Source: Alphaproteobacteria bacterium
GTDB lineage: Bacteria > Pseudomonadota > Alphaproteobacteria > Micropepsales > Micropepsaceae
Direction: 5' to 3'
Assembly: GCA_947467345.1 (NCBI GenBank)
Contig: CANIHD010000006.1
Coordinates: forward strand, 62,001 to 126,000
DNA length: 64,000 bases
Part shown: one piece after another, positions 37,967-46,464 of the stretch
Position numbering within the stretch: the stretch's first letter is position 1
How the letters are laid out: every line of letters starts with the position of its first letter
Position numbers and translations under genes: made by a program
Notes under the pieces: model-generated
Database searches by the model: none
What the model was told of the DNA's origin: nothing
The model's input: the letters and a program-made list of their open reading frames with translations, nothing else

Positions 37967-38367
37967 TTTCCGGTCTTAGGGTCGAGCTTAAGTGAAGCCG
38001 AATTGATGCAATAACGCAGCCCCGTGGGCTCCGGACCGTCCTCGAAGACATGCCCAAGATGGGCGTCGCATTTTGAGCACAACACTTCCGTGCGCATCAT
38101 GCCATGGCTGCCGTCCGTCTCTTCGCTGACGCGGCTGCCGGCTACCGGTTTGGTGAAGCTCGGCCAACCGCAGCCGGCATCGAACTTCGCATCGGACTCG
38201 AACAATTCCTGGCCGCAGCAGACGCAGCGATAAAGGCCGGGCGTGGTTGTTTTTTCGTATTCGCCGCTGAAAGGGCGTTCCGTGGCTTTTTCGCGCGTGA
38301 CCTTATATTGCAGCGGCGTCAGCTGCTCGAGCCACTCATGTTTGCTCTTGCTGATTTTATCGACCAT
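37963..38367 (-). CDS. msrB: Peptide-methionine (R)-S-oxide reductase
   Basis: MsrB repairs oxidised methionine (R-form). In the 134-residue protein the catalytic cysteine is C120 ([11 protein letters not shown]). The structural zinc is held by C48/C51 and C97/C100, and C66 (DAGCGWPSF) is the likely resolving cysteine. No signal peptide is present, so it is cytoplasmic. It is read from the divergent gap shared with the molbindin gene. Confidence 0.96.
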   Translation of the reverse strand: MVDKISKSKHEWLEQLTPLQYKVTREKATERPFSGEYEKTTTPGLYRCVCCGQELFESDAKFDAGCGWPSFTKPVAGSRVSEETDGSHGMMRTEVLCSKCDAHLGHVFEDGPEPTGLRYCINSASLKLDPKTGK

Positions 38368-38485
38368 CTGGGTTCTCCGGCAAACGCGGCAAATATAGCC
38401 CTATCCTAAAGCGCTAGAATGTTTATGTCGAAGGTCAGCAAGCGGGTCTATGATCGGGCGCAGCAACGCCCGTGGAGATTTCACA

Positions 38486-38692
38486 ATGAAGCTCAGCGCC
38501 CGCAATCAGATCAAAGGCAAAGTCACCGACGTTACAAAAGGTCAGACGACCGCGCATGTCCGCATCAATATCGGCAAAGGCGTGATCATCACCTCGTCCA
38601 TCACCAACGAAGCCGTCGATGAACTGAAGCTCAAAGTCGGCGACAAGGTAACGGCGATCGTCAAAGCCTCGGACGTTATGGTCGGGAAGTAA
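38486..38692 (+). CDS. Molbindin (Mop/TOBE-domain molybdate-binding protein)
   Basis: The 68-residue protein is a single Mop domain (KLSARNQIKGKVTDVTKGQT, VDELKLKVGDKVTAIVKASDV). Such proteins form hexamers that store molybdate or tungstate in the cytoplasm. The ATG follows GGAG by nine bases; an upstream in-frame start at 38450 adds a non-conserved leader. In this window it complements moaC and moeA, although those lie 30 kb away. Confidence 0.92.
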   Translation: MKLSARNQIKGKVTDVTKGQTTAHVRINIGKGVIITSSITNEAVDELKLKVGDKVTAIVKASDVMVGK

Positions 38693-38712
38693 CGCGCGCC
38701 ATTTCAGCCGCG

Positions 38713-41700
38713 TCACACCGTTTCCACCTCGGCAACGCCAGCCATGGCTTTGATCATCGATTTCAGCTGCGGGCTGACAGCCACGCGCTTGGGCAGCGAT
38801 ATCTCGACCTCTTGCGCGTTACCGGCCACCGGAACGACAAGCGTGATGAGACCCTTGCCGGGTTGACGCAATTGCGCCGCGATCTGCGGGATGGGCACCG
38901 GATCGGTCAGGAAAATGCGCAAGCCCTCGCCGGCGTTGGCCGCCGCGACATCCAAATTCTCCACCGAGATGGCGCGTAGTTTCAATTCGTCTTCGTTCCA
39001 ATCGCCGACCACGCGCATGATGACCGAAGCGCCGGGCTCAAGCTTGGTGCGCGCTTCGCGCAAGGCTTCGGCGAACAACATCACCTCGAACATGCCGGTG
39101 GGATCCGAGAGGCCGACAAAGGCGAAAGGATCGCCGCTTTTGCCGCGCCGTTCCTGCCGCCGGATCACCGTTCCTGCCAGCGTCGACTTCACGGCGGAAC
39201 GCCGCGTATCCGCCAAGAGATCGGCATAACGCTGCACGCCGAGGCGCTTCAGCGCTTGCGCATAAGAATCCAGCGGATGGCCGGAGAGGTAAAATCCGAT
39301 GGCGTTGAATTCTTCGGCGAGGCGTTCATGCGTCGGCCAATCATTGGTAGCGAGAAGCGGCAGCGTTTCGCGCGCCGGCTCGGCGGCGACGAACAGGCTG
39401 GATTGCCCGGCATCGCGGTCACGAATATGCCGCGCGGCATCGCCGAGCACGATATCGGCGGAATCGATCAGTTGCTTGCGGTTCTTGTGCAACCCATCGA
39501 AGGCCCCTGCCCGCACCAGGCTTTCAAAGGCGCGCTTGTTGACCAGGCGCGGATCGATGCGGCGCGCGAAATCGGCAATCGAGCGGAATGCGCCGCCCTC
39601 TTCGCGCACCATCACCAAATGGTCCATCGCCTGGCGGCCGACATTTTTCACCGCCGCCAGCGCGTAATAGATGACGCCGCCGCCGATGCCCGCATCGCAC
39701 GCAAAGAAAGCCTGGCTGCCGTTGATGTCCGGCGCGCGCACTTCGATGCCGAGCCGTGACGATTCCTGACGGAACACGTTCAGCCGGTCTGTACTGCCGA
39801 TATCGAGCGTCATTGACGCTGCCAAGAACTCGACCGGATAATTCGCTTTCAAAAATGCAGTTTGATAGGCGACCTGGGCGTAGGCTGCGGCGTGGCCTTT
39901 GTTAAAGCCATAGCCTGCGAATTTCGCCGCCTGTTCGAAAATCAGTTCGGCGACATTCTCGGCAACGCCTTTAGCTTCCGCGCCTTTGACGAATTTGTCG
40001 CGATGCGCCGCCATTTCGGAGGCGATCTTCTTGCCCATGGCGCGGCGCAAAAGATCGGCCTCGCCCAGCGAATAGCCGCCGAGTTCGCGCGCGATGCGCA
40101 TGACGTCTTCCTGATACGTCATCACGCCGAAGGTTTCGGAAAGGATCGGCTCCAGGCTGGGATGGAGGTAATCCGGCTTCTCGCGTCCGTGCTTGCAAGC
40201 GATGTATTTCGGGATCGAATCCATTGGGCCGGGGCGATAGAGCGCCACCAATGCGATCAGGTCGTTGATATGGTCGGGCCTGAGCTTGCGCATAAGATCG
40301 CGCATGCCCTGACTTTCCAGCTGGAACACGCCGACGCCATCGCCGCGCGCCAGCATTTCGAAGGTGGGTTTGTCTTCGAAATCGATACGCTGCGTATCGA
40401 GAATAATGCCGCGCTGCTTCAGCAGCGCTTCCGTCTTGGCGATGACGGTCAGCGTCTTCAGACCGAGAAAGTCGAATTTGACCAGACCGGCTTTTTCCGC
40501 GTCTTCATAATCGAACTGCGTCACCGGCATGACCGAACGGGGATCGCGGTAAAGCGGCACGATCTCGGCCAGCGGCCGGTCGCCGATCACGACGCCGGCC
40601 GGATGGGTGGAAGCGTGGCGGTAAAAGCCTTCGATCTTCTCGACGATGGCAAAGAGATCGCGAACCTTCTGTTCCTCATCCGCGATCTGCTGAAGGCGCG
40701 GTTCGCTTTCCACCGCCTCCTTCAAAGAGATGGATTTTCCCGGCGGATTGGGGATGAGCTTGGCCACGCGGTCGACAAGGCCGAGCGGCAATTGCAGCAC
40801 GCGCCCGACATCGCGCACTGCAGCGCGCGCCTGCAGCGAACCCAACGCGATGATGTGTCCGACGCGGTCGTGGCCATATTTGTCCTGCACATAATGGATG
40901 ACTTCGTCTCGCCGCTCCTGACAGAAATCGATATCGAAGTCGGGCATGGAAACGCGTTCGGGATTGAGGAAGCGCTCGAACAGCAATCCGAAACGCAAAG
41001 GATCAAGGTTGGTAATGTCGAGAGCCCAGGCGACCAGCGACGTCGCGCCAGACCCGCGCACGCCGACCGGAATGCCTTGCGCGCGGGTCCATTTCATGAA
41101 GTCCGAAACGATCAGATAATAGCCGGGGAAACCCATGCCGATGACGACATTGAGCTCGAATTCCAGCCGCGCCCAATAGGCTTTTTCCTCGGCATAAAGC
41201 CCGTGCTCGCCGAGGCGGCGCTTCAGACCAGCTGCCGCCTGGGCGCGCAATTCCGCGTCGGCTTCGAGGCCGGATTCCGGCACGAATTGCGGCAGGATGG
41301 GTTGCCGCTTCTTGGGCCGGAAGGCGCAGCGCCGCGCCACCTCCAACGTGTTCTCGATCGCTTCCGGCAAATCCGAAAACAGGGCGCGCATTTCCTCCGC
41401 GCTCTTGAAGCGGTGCTCGGGCGTCATGCGCCGCCGATCCTCGACGTCGACGAAAGTGCCCTCGGCGATACAGATCAGCGCGTCATGCGCCTCATACATA
41501 TTCGCGCGGCCGAAATGAACGTCGTTCGTGGCAACCAGCGGCAGGCCCTTAGCGTAAGCCATGTCGATCAGCTGGCTTTCAACCGCCGCCTCGTTGGGCC
41601 GGCCATGGCGCTGCAGCTCGACATAAAGCCGGTTGCCGAACATCTCGATAAGGCGGTCGAGCGCGGCTTCGGCGGCTTGCGGCTGGCCTTCGGCGAGGAG

Positions 41701-42153
41701 CCGGTTCACCGGCCCGTTCGCTCCGCCCGTCAAGGCGATCAGGCCTTCTGCATGCGCGGCCAGACGCGCCGCCGTAGCGTGTGGAAGATCGCCCGCCTCG
41801 ACTTCGAGAAAGGCGCTGGAGAGAAGCTGGGAGAGCTGGACATAGCCATCCTCGTCTTTCACCAGCAGCGCGATGGCGGGATAGGAACGGCGCGCCAATA
41901 TCGGCGCCGGCGCAGGGTCCAGATCAACCGTCAGTGTAACGCCGACAATCGGCTGCACGCCGGCCTTGGTGATCTCGTCGCAGATTTCATAGACGCCGAA
42001 GAGATTGTTGCTGTCGGTGACCGCCACCGCCGGCATGCGAATTTCGCGCGCCAGGCTCGCCACTTCCTTGGGCCGCACCGCGCCTTCCAGCAGCGAGTAG
42101 ATGCTGCGGACCCGCAAATGAACAAAACCGGCGTGGCCTTTGACGGCGCTCAT
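38713..42153 (-). CDS. dnaE: DNA polymerase III alpha subunit
   Basis: This is the replicative polymerase subunit, 1146 residues. In order: an N-terminal PHP domain (FVHLRVRSIYSLLEGAV), the polymerase core with the catalytic aspartates in MPDFDIDF, the fingers region (GYSLGEADLLRRAMGKK, GYGFNKGHAAAYAQVAYQTA), a helix-hairpin-helix and the C-terminal OB domain. The length and position next to lolD mark it as the housekeeping DnaE1, not the SOS mutagenic DnaE2. The 3' end converges with the molbindin gene. Confidence 0.97.
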   Translation of the reverse strand: MSAVKGHAGFVHLRVRSIYSLLEGAVRPKEVASLAREIRMPAVAVTDSNNLFGVYEICDEITKAGVQPIVGVTLTVDLDPAPAPILARRSYPAIALLVKDEDGYVQLSQLLSSAFLEVEAGDLPHATAARLAAHAEGLIALTGGANGPVNRLLAEGQPQAAEAALDRLIEMFGNRLYVELQRHGRPNEAAVESQLIDMAYAKGLPLVATNDVHFGRANMYEAHDALICIAEGTFVDVEDRRRMTPEHRFKSAEEMRALFSDLPEAIENTLEVARRCAFRPKKRQPILPQFVPESGLEADAELRAQAAAGLKRRLGEHGLYAEEKAYWARLEFELNVVIGMGFPGYYLIVSDFMKWTRAQGIPVGVRGSGATSLVAWALDITNLDPLRFGLLFERFLNPERVSMPDFDIDFCQERRDEVIHYVQDKYGHDRVGHIIALGSLQARAAVRDVGRVLQLPLGLVDRVAKLIPNPPGKSISLKEAVESEPRLQQIADEEQKVRDLFAIVEKIEGFYRHASTHPAGVVIGDRPLAEIVPLYRDPRSVMPVTQFDYEDAEKAGLVKFDFLGLKTLTVIAKTEALLKQRGIILDTQRIDFEDKPTFEMLARGDGVGVFQLESQGMRDLMRKLRPDHINDLIALVALYRPGPMDSIPKYIACKHGREKPDYLHPSLEPILSETFGVMTYQEDVMRIARELGGYSLGEADLLRRAMGKKIASEMAAHRDKFVKGAEAKGVAENVAELIFEQAAKFAGYGFNKGHAAAYAQVAYQTAFLKANYPVEFLAASMTLDIGSTDRLNVFRQESSRLGIEVRAPDINGSQAFFACDAGIGGGVIYYALAAVKNVGRQAMDHLVMVREEGGAFRSIADFARRIDPRLVNKRAFESLVRAGAFDGLHKNRKQLIDSADIVLGDAARHIRDRDAGQSSLFVAAEPARETLPLLATNDWPTHERLAEEFNAIGFYLSGHPLDSYAQALKRLGVQRYADLLADTRRSAVKSTLAGTVIRRQERRGKSGDPFAFVGLSDPTGMFEVMLFAEALREARTKLEPGASVIMRVVGDWNEDELKLRAISVENLDVAAANAGEGLRIFLTDPVPIPQIAAQLRQPGKGLITLVVPVAGNAQEVEISLPKRVAVSPQLKSMIKAMAGVAEVETV

Positions 42154-42364
42154 GAAAAACCCGTGGCGGACTCTGAAAGACAGTATCGGCGGCGACGCGT
42201 CTCCCCGCGACTCCTACCGAGAATGCTCCACAGGCTTCGCGCTCGAAAATATCGGCCCTCGCCCCGGCCGGCGGCGGCATTGGGCGAAAATGCGGCGAGC
42301 GACCAGTGCGAGGGTACGGCCCGACTTTCCCGGAGCTAAAGGAAAAGCCGGGCCAAAAACGGGT

Positions 42365-42466
42365 TCAGGTAGAGGCGACATCGCCCGCGATGGACAGCAC
42401 AAAGGCCGCCGCCACGAAGATCAGAAGGCTTACGCCCGCAACACATTCTTGAAGCCATATCGCCAT
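42365..42466 (-). CDS. sidA: 33-residue SOS-controlled membrane peptide, SidA-like
   Basis: The short frame begins MAIWLQECVAGVSLL and is almost entirely one transmembrane helix (about residues 8-28), ending GDVAST. It has a good ribosome binding site, GGGGAA six bases before the ATG. A perfect LexA box lies 26 bases upstream, overlapping a promoter. In Caulobacter, SidA is a 29-residue, LexA-controlled inner-membrane inhibitor of cell division that acts on FtsW/FtsN, and I recall it lying beside dnaE; I could not check this. Size, topology, regulation and place all agree. Sequence homology itself is not established here. Confidence 0.75.
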   Translation of the reverse strand: MAIWLQECVAGVSLLIFVAAAFVLSIAGDVAST

Positions 42467-42491
42467 GACACATTCCCCAGAGTGGACGCAT

Positions 42492-42506
42492 GTTCTACAT
42501 CCGTTC
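42492..42506. promoter_or_regulatory. LexA operator (SOS box), GTTC-N7-GTTC
   Basis: GTTC TACATCC GTTC is a perfect alphaproteobacterial LexA site, the second in the window. On the minus strand it covers the -10 region (TAGAAC, 42492-42497) and part of the spacer of a promoter whose -35 is TTGACC (42516-42521). It controls the 33-residue peptide, 26 bases downstream. Confidence 0.88.
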
Positions 42507-42544
42507 TCTTTGGGCGGTCAAGAACAAAACATGATCGAAGTGAA

Positions 42545-44362
42545 CTACCCACCCACGCAGGAAGCGAGGCCGAGGATTTTCTCGGTGTCGAAGACGATGG
42601 CGTCCTCGGCCGACCAGGCCACGAAGAGCTCGGGGCTGATCGCGTGGAAGGCGACCGGTCCTTCCGGGAAGCGCGCGATTTCCTCTTGGGTCCACTCACC
42701 CTTTTCATTTCGCGTCACGCGCAAGGCATAGCCGTATCCGGTTGGCCCATTGCTGATGAAAAGCGTGCCCGGCCCATCGCCCTCGCGCGGTGCCATCCGG
42801 CAGCATTCCCCGAATAGGGCAATGACGCCGCCTTTGATGGGCATGAGGCCGAGAACATTGGTGTCCTTCAGCGCCTGCGATTTCCCGCGTGTAGGCTTCC
42901 AGTACAACTGCCCGCCCCAGCGCCCGATATCAGTGCCGATCATTTCGCCGCCAGGCAATTCGCCTTGCGCGGCTATCGGAATGTGCGATCCGTCGCCCCA
43001 CAGCCCGCGCAGATCTTGCAGCTCCAAGCGCGGCTGGCGAAGCGGCGAGAAGCGCGTTCCACTCCAATCCCAACGTCCGCTTTGGCAGGCGTGGCGCGGT
43101 GTCAGAAAAAGCGGTCCCACTTCGAATGCATCATGCGGTGCCGCCTTGTCGTCCGGTTCGAATTGCGCCGTCATTTGCGACGGCCGGGCGATGCGCCCCT
43201 CCGGCGAGCGCAATGTAACGGCTACGGCGCGCGCGTAATTGCGGACATCGGGAAACCAATGCGCCTCGGCCACATGATCTAGCGCGGGTGCGGCGTCCTT
43301 AGCACCCAGCCAGCCGAGCGCGCGCGCAGAGGCCATCACCACGCGCCAATCGCGATCTTCCAGCCGCGCGATCAAATCCGGTATGGCGGGCGCATAGCCG
43401 ATAAAGCCCAGCATCGTCGCGCCATCAGCGCGGTCGAGCCCGTTGGGCGCCGAGAGAAACCGCGCGGCGAGGACATCGCCGTAGGGGCGCGCGGGCTCAT
43501 TATGCGAAGCGATCTGCTCGCGGCAGCCATCCCAGGCGCGATCCGCCAGCGAGGTATTGCGATCGCTGCGCAGCGGACAGGCGCGCACCAGTGGACCGAC
43601 CGGCGCAATTCCTTTCAGCACGACAATGGCGTTGACCGCAGCGGCCTGCAGCGCGGGATCCGCCTCCGACGTAAGTGGTAGTAAAGAGTCACGCACGGAG
43701 TCCGGCACGCCTTGCAGCGCGGAAAGCCCGCGCAACGCGGCGACGCGGTCGTCGACAGCGCGCGTGTTGTCGAGCGCAATGTTAAGCCAAGGCCCAAGTG
43801 GAATGTGATCGGCATCGTCGATCAGCTGGATGACGTAGGTTGCTTCAAGCCAGCCCGGATTTTTTAATCCCTCGAAGAGGTAGGGAAGCGCGCCGGCACC
43901 CATGCGCGCCAGCGGCTCGTCAGCGCCGAGCATGCCTTTGACGACCTGGTCAACAAGTGCGCGCTTCGCCGCCGGCGTGCCGATGGATGCCAGAGCCCAC
44001 GCGATATGTTCGCCTTCGCGCGTGTGAATGGCGCTTTGCAATGCCGGAATATCGGCATCGGTCAGGCCCTTCCAATGCCACAGAAGTTCGCCCGCCAAAT
44101 CTTTCCAGCCGGAATCGTCGCCCGATGCGCGCGCAAGAATTTCTTTGGTCGCCGCAGGGCCGAAACTTTGCAGATGCACGGCAATGGCGTCTAGATCGCT
44201 CCATTCGCGCAAGCGATAAACGGCGGGGCGGGTGTGCTCAAGAATCTGCATGCAGGCCGGCAGCGTCGCACACGCATCGAACTTACCGTCCTTCACCAGA
44301 GGCGCGGCAGGCGCGGACGACGCGAAAATGGCGAGAGCGGCTGCTGAAAACCAAAGGCGCAT
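42545..44362 (-). CDS. Secreted HEAT-repeat protein of unknown function
   Basis: The 605-residue protein has a signal peptide (RLWFSAAALAIFASSAPA). About 350 residues of alternating helical repeats of HEAT/PBS-lyase type follow (for example IPDLIARLEDRDWRVVMASARALGWLGAKDAAPAL). A C-terminal part with several Trp and Gly motifs (GRWGGQLYWKP, MIGTDIGRWGG) suggests a beta structure. Cysteine pairs (CATLPAC, ECCRMAP) may form disulfides in the periplasm. It is not part of the common alphaproteobacterial order at this place. The function is unknown; a scaffold role is typical of such repeats. Confidence 0.75.
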   Translation of the reverse strand: MRLWFSAAALAIFASSAPAAPLVKDGKFDACATLPACMQILEHTRPAVYRLREWSDLDAIAVHLQSFGPAATKEILARASGDDSGWKDLAGELLWHWKGLTDADIPALQSAIHTREGEHIAWALASIGTPAAKRALVDQVVKGMLGADEPLARMGAGALPYLFEGLKNPGWLEATYVIQLIDDADHIPLGPWLNIALDNTRAVDDRVAALRGLSALQGVPDSVRDSLLPLTSEADPALQAAAVNAIVVLKGIAPVGPLVRACPLRSDRNTSLADRAWDGCREQIASHNEPARPYGDVLAARFLSAPNGLDRADGATMLGFIGYAPAIPDLIARLEDRDWRVVMASARALGWLGAKDAAPALDHVAEAHWFPDVRNYARAVAVTLRSPEGRIARPSQMTAQFEPDDKAAPHDAFEVGPLFLTPRHACQSGRWDWSGTRFSPLRQPRLELQDLRGLWGDGSHIPIAAQGELPGGEMIGTDIGRWGGQLYWKPTRGKSQALKDTNVLGLMPIKGGVIALFGECCRMAPREGDGPGTLFISNGPTGYGYALRVTRNEKGEWTQEEIARFPEGPVAFHAISPELFVAWSAEDAIVFDTEKILGLASCVGG

Positions 44363-44413
44363 GGGAAACGATACCGCTTCCCGCGAGGCCGATCCATCCT
44401 TGGGTGTGGTGCC

Positions 44414-45112
44414 TTATAGGTCGGCGCGTTCGGCCAATTTGCCCTGGTTGAGCACCAAAGTGCGGTCCATTTTCCGGGTCAGGTCGTAATTGTGCGTTGC
44501 GATGAGGGCGCACAAGCCTTCGGAGCGCACCATCTCGATGAGCATCGCGAAGACGCCATCGGAGGTGTGGGGATCGAGATTACCAGTCGGTTCATCGGCC
44601 AAAAGAACTTTGGGCCGATTGGCCAAAGCGCGCGCGATGGCGACGCGCTGCTGCTCACCGCCGGAGAGCTGGCTTGGACGGTGCGTGAGGCGCTGGGACA
44701 AACCAACGGAACCGAGCAGCCGCCGCGCTTCCTTCAGCGCGCTTTGCCGGTCGTCGCCCGCGATACGGCGCGGCATGGCGACGTTTTCCTCGGCGGTGAA
44801 CTCGGGAAGCAGGTGATGCGCCTGATAGACGAAGCCGAGATGATCGCGCCGAATTTGCGTGCGCTCGCGCTCCGGTAATTTCGACGCCGGCTTTCCGGCA
44901 ATGAAGACTTCGCCGCTCGTGGGCGCTTCCAGCAATCCCGCAATATGTAGCAGAGAGGATTTGCCGGCGCCGGACGGCCCGACAAGCGCAACGATTTCGC
45001 CGCGCGAAATGGCAAGTGACACGCGGTCGAACACAAGAAGTTCGGCGGCGCCTTGTTTGTAGATACGCGTCACGTCTTCCAGGCGCAGCGCCGCGCCATT
45101 CGCCTCACTCAT
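44414..45112 (-). CDS. lolD: Lipoprotein-releasing ABC transporter ATPase LolD
   Basis: LolD powers release of outer-membrane lipoproteins from the inner membrane. The 232-residue ATPase has Walker A GPSGAGKSS, Q-loop VYQAHHLLPEF, signature LSGGEQQRVAIARAL, Walker B LLADEPTGNLD and the H-loop ATHNYDL. The ATG before SEANG overlaps the lolC stop by eight bases; the upstream open frame belongs inside lolC. Confidence 0.96.
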   Translation of the reverse strand: MSEANGAALRLEDVTRIYKQGAAELLVFDRVSLAISRGEIVALVGPSGAGKSSLLHIAGLLEAPTSGEVFIAGKPASKLPERERTQIRRDHLGFVYQAHHLLPEFTAEENVAMPRRIAGDDRQSALKEARRLLGSVGLSQRLTHRPSQLSGGEQQRVAIARALANRPKVLLADEPTGNLDPHTSDGVFAMLIEMVRSEGLCALIATHNYDLTRKMDRTLVLNQGKLAERADL

Positions 45113-46367
45113 AGCGAAGCGCCTCGACCGGATCGAGACGCGCGGCGCGCCAAGAAGGATAGAGCGTGGCAAGAAAGGAAAGCGTCAATGCCATGGCAAC
45201 AACGCCGGCAACTTCGTAGGGATCGACCTCGGCCGGAAGTCGGCTGAGATAATAGACCGCCGGATCGAACAGCCGAACGCCGAGCATCCACGACAGAGCC
45301 TGACGCACGGATTCGATATTGGCGCAGAAGACCATCGCCAGAATAAATCCGAGCAGAGTGCCGGTGACGCCCACGCTGGCGCCTGCGATGAAGAAGATAC
45401 GCATGATGGCGCCCTTGCTCGCGCCCATGGTGCGCATGATGGCGATGTCGGGCCCCTTCTCTTTCACCAGCATGATCAATCCGGAAATGACGTTCAGCGC
45501 CGCCACCAGAATGATCAATGTCAGGATCAGAAACATCGTCACGCGTTCGACCTGCAACGCATCGAACAGGCTGATGTTCAATTGCTGCCAATCGACCACG
45601 CGCGTCAGATCCCCGGAGGCCCGTAAAACCTGCCCGCGCATGGCCATAACCGTGTCGGGATTTTGCACCATCAGCATGATACCCTGCACCGTGTCGCCCG
45701 TGCCGAAATAGGCTTGTGCTTCCTCCAGCGGCATGAAGATGAAGCTGCGGTCATATTCGCTCATGCCGATCGAAAACAGACCGGCGATGCGATAGGTTTT
45801 TTGTCGTGGCGTCGTGCCGAACGGCGTGACATCGCCGCGTGGCGCCAGCAGCGTCACAGTCCCACCCGGCGACAGCCCCATCAACGCAGCGAGCCCCTGC
45901 CCGATGATGACGGAATCTCCGGCCGCGAAATCTGCCAAAGCTTCGGGTGTGAGGCTCGCAGCGACCTCGCGCTGAACTTTCAAATCATCGGCGCGAATGC
46001 CGCGCACCTGCGCCCCTTGCGCGCCTTGCGGCGTGCTGACCATCACCTGGCCTTCGATCACTGGTGTGGCGGTGACCACACCGGGGACCGCCTTCACCCG
46101 GGCCACGATCTCGTCAAAATCGGGAATCCCGCCGATTTGGCTTTGCACCACCATGTGCCCGTTTAGGCCGAGGATGCGGCCCAACAACTGCGCCCGGAAG
46201 CCGTTCATCACGCTCATCACGATGATCAGCACGGCGACGCCGAGTGCGATGCCGACAAGCGAGAATCCCGAGATCACCGAGATCAGGCTTTCCTGCCGTT
46301 TGGCGCGCAAGTAACGCCCGGCAATCATCCATTCGAAGGGGGAAAATGCGTGTGTGCTCTTGGCCAT
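45105..46367 (-). CDS. lolC: Lipoprotein-releasing ABC transporter permease LolC/LolE
   Basis: The 420-residue permease has the expected topology: one N-terminal helix (GFSLVGIALGVAVLIIVMSV), a large periplasmic domain (about 50-270) and three C-terminal helices with the FtsX-like core. The start FSPFEWMIAGRYLRAKRQES is typical. Many alphaproteobacteria have a single LolC/E-type (LolF-like) permease, which fits one gene here. It is translationally coupled to lolD. Confidence 0.95.
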   Translation of the reverse strand: MAKSTHAFSPFEWMIAGRYLRAKRQESLISVISGFSLVGIALGVAVLIIVMSVMNGFRAQLLGRILGLNGHMVVQSQIGGIPDFDEIVARVKAVPGVVTATPVIEGQVMVSTPQGAQGAQVRGIRADDLKVQREVAASLTPEALADFAAGDSVIIGQGLAALMGLSPGGTVTLLAPRGDVTPFGTTPRQKTYRIAGLFSIGMSEYDRSFIFMPLEEAQAYFGTGDTVQGIMLMVQNPDTVMAMRGQVLRASGDLTRVVDWQQLNISLFDALQVERVTMFLILTLIILVAALNVISGLIMLVKEKGPDIAIMRTMGASKGAIMRIFFIAGASVGVTGTLLGFILAMVFCANIESVRQALSWMLGVRLFDPAVYYLSRLPAEVDPYEVAGVVAMALTLSFLATLYPSWRAARLDPVEALRYE

Positions 46368-46464
46368 ATGGCTCTTTTATCGCAAATCGGTTTAGGTGCT
46401 TCTTACGAAATCGGATTCTGAAGAGCAATTCACCGGCCCCCTAGAGGCTGGCCTGGAGACATGC

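Noticed and set aside
38713-42153. dnaE as the SOS mutagenic polymerase DnaE2
   Set aside because: The length, complete replicative-type domains and the lolD neighbourhood mark it as DnaE1; the nearby LexA box points at the small peptide gene and the imuA/imuB partners are absent.
39862-42339. 825-codon open frame on the plus strand opposite dnaE
   Set aside because: It is the antisense of a clear, complete dnaE; long antisense frames are expected in GC-rich DNA. Similar frames opposite rnj/coaX, nuoM, nuoH and nuoG were rejected for the same reason.
46396-46464. Longer proS start (GTG)
   Set aside because: The extra 23 residues lack homology and a ribosome binding site, and would leave 28 bases to the divergent lolC start; the ATG at 46465 has GGAG at six bases.
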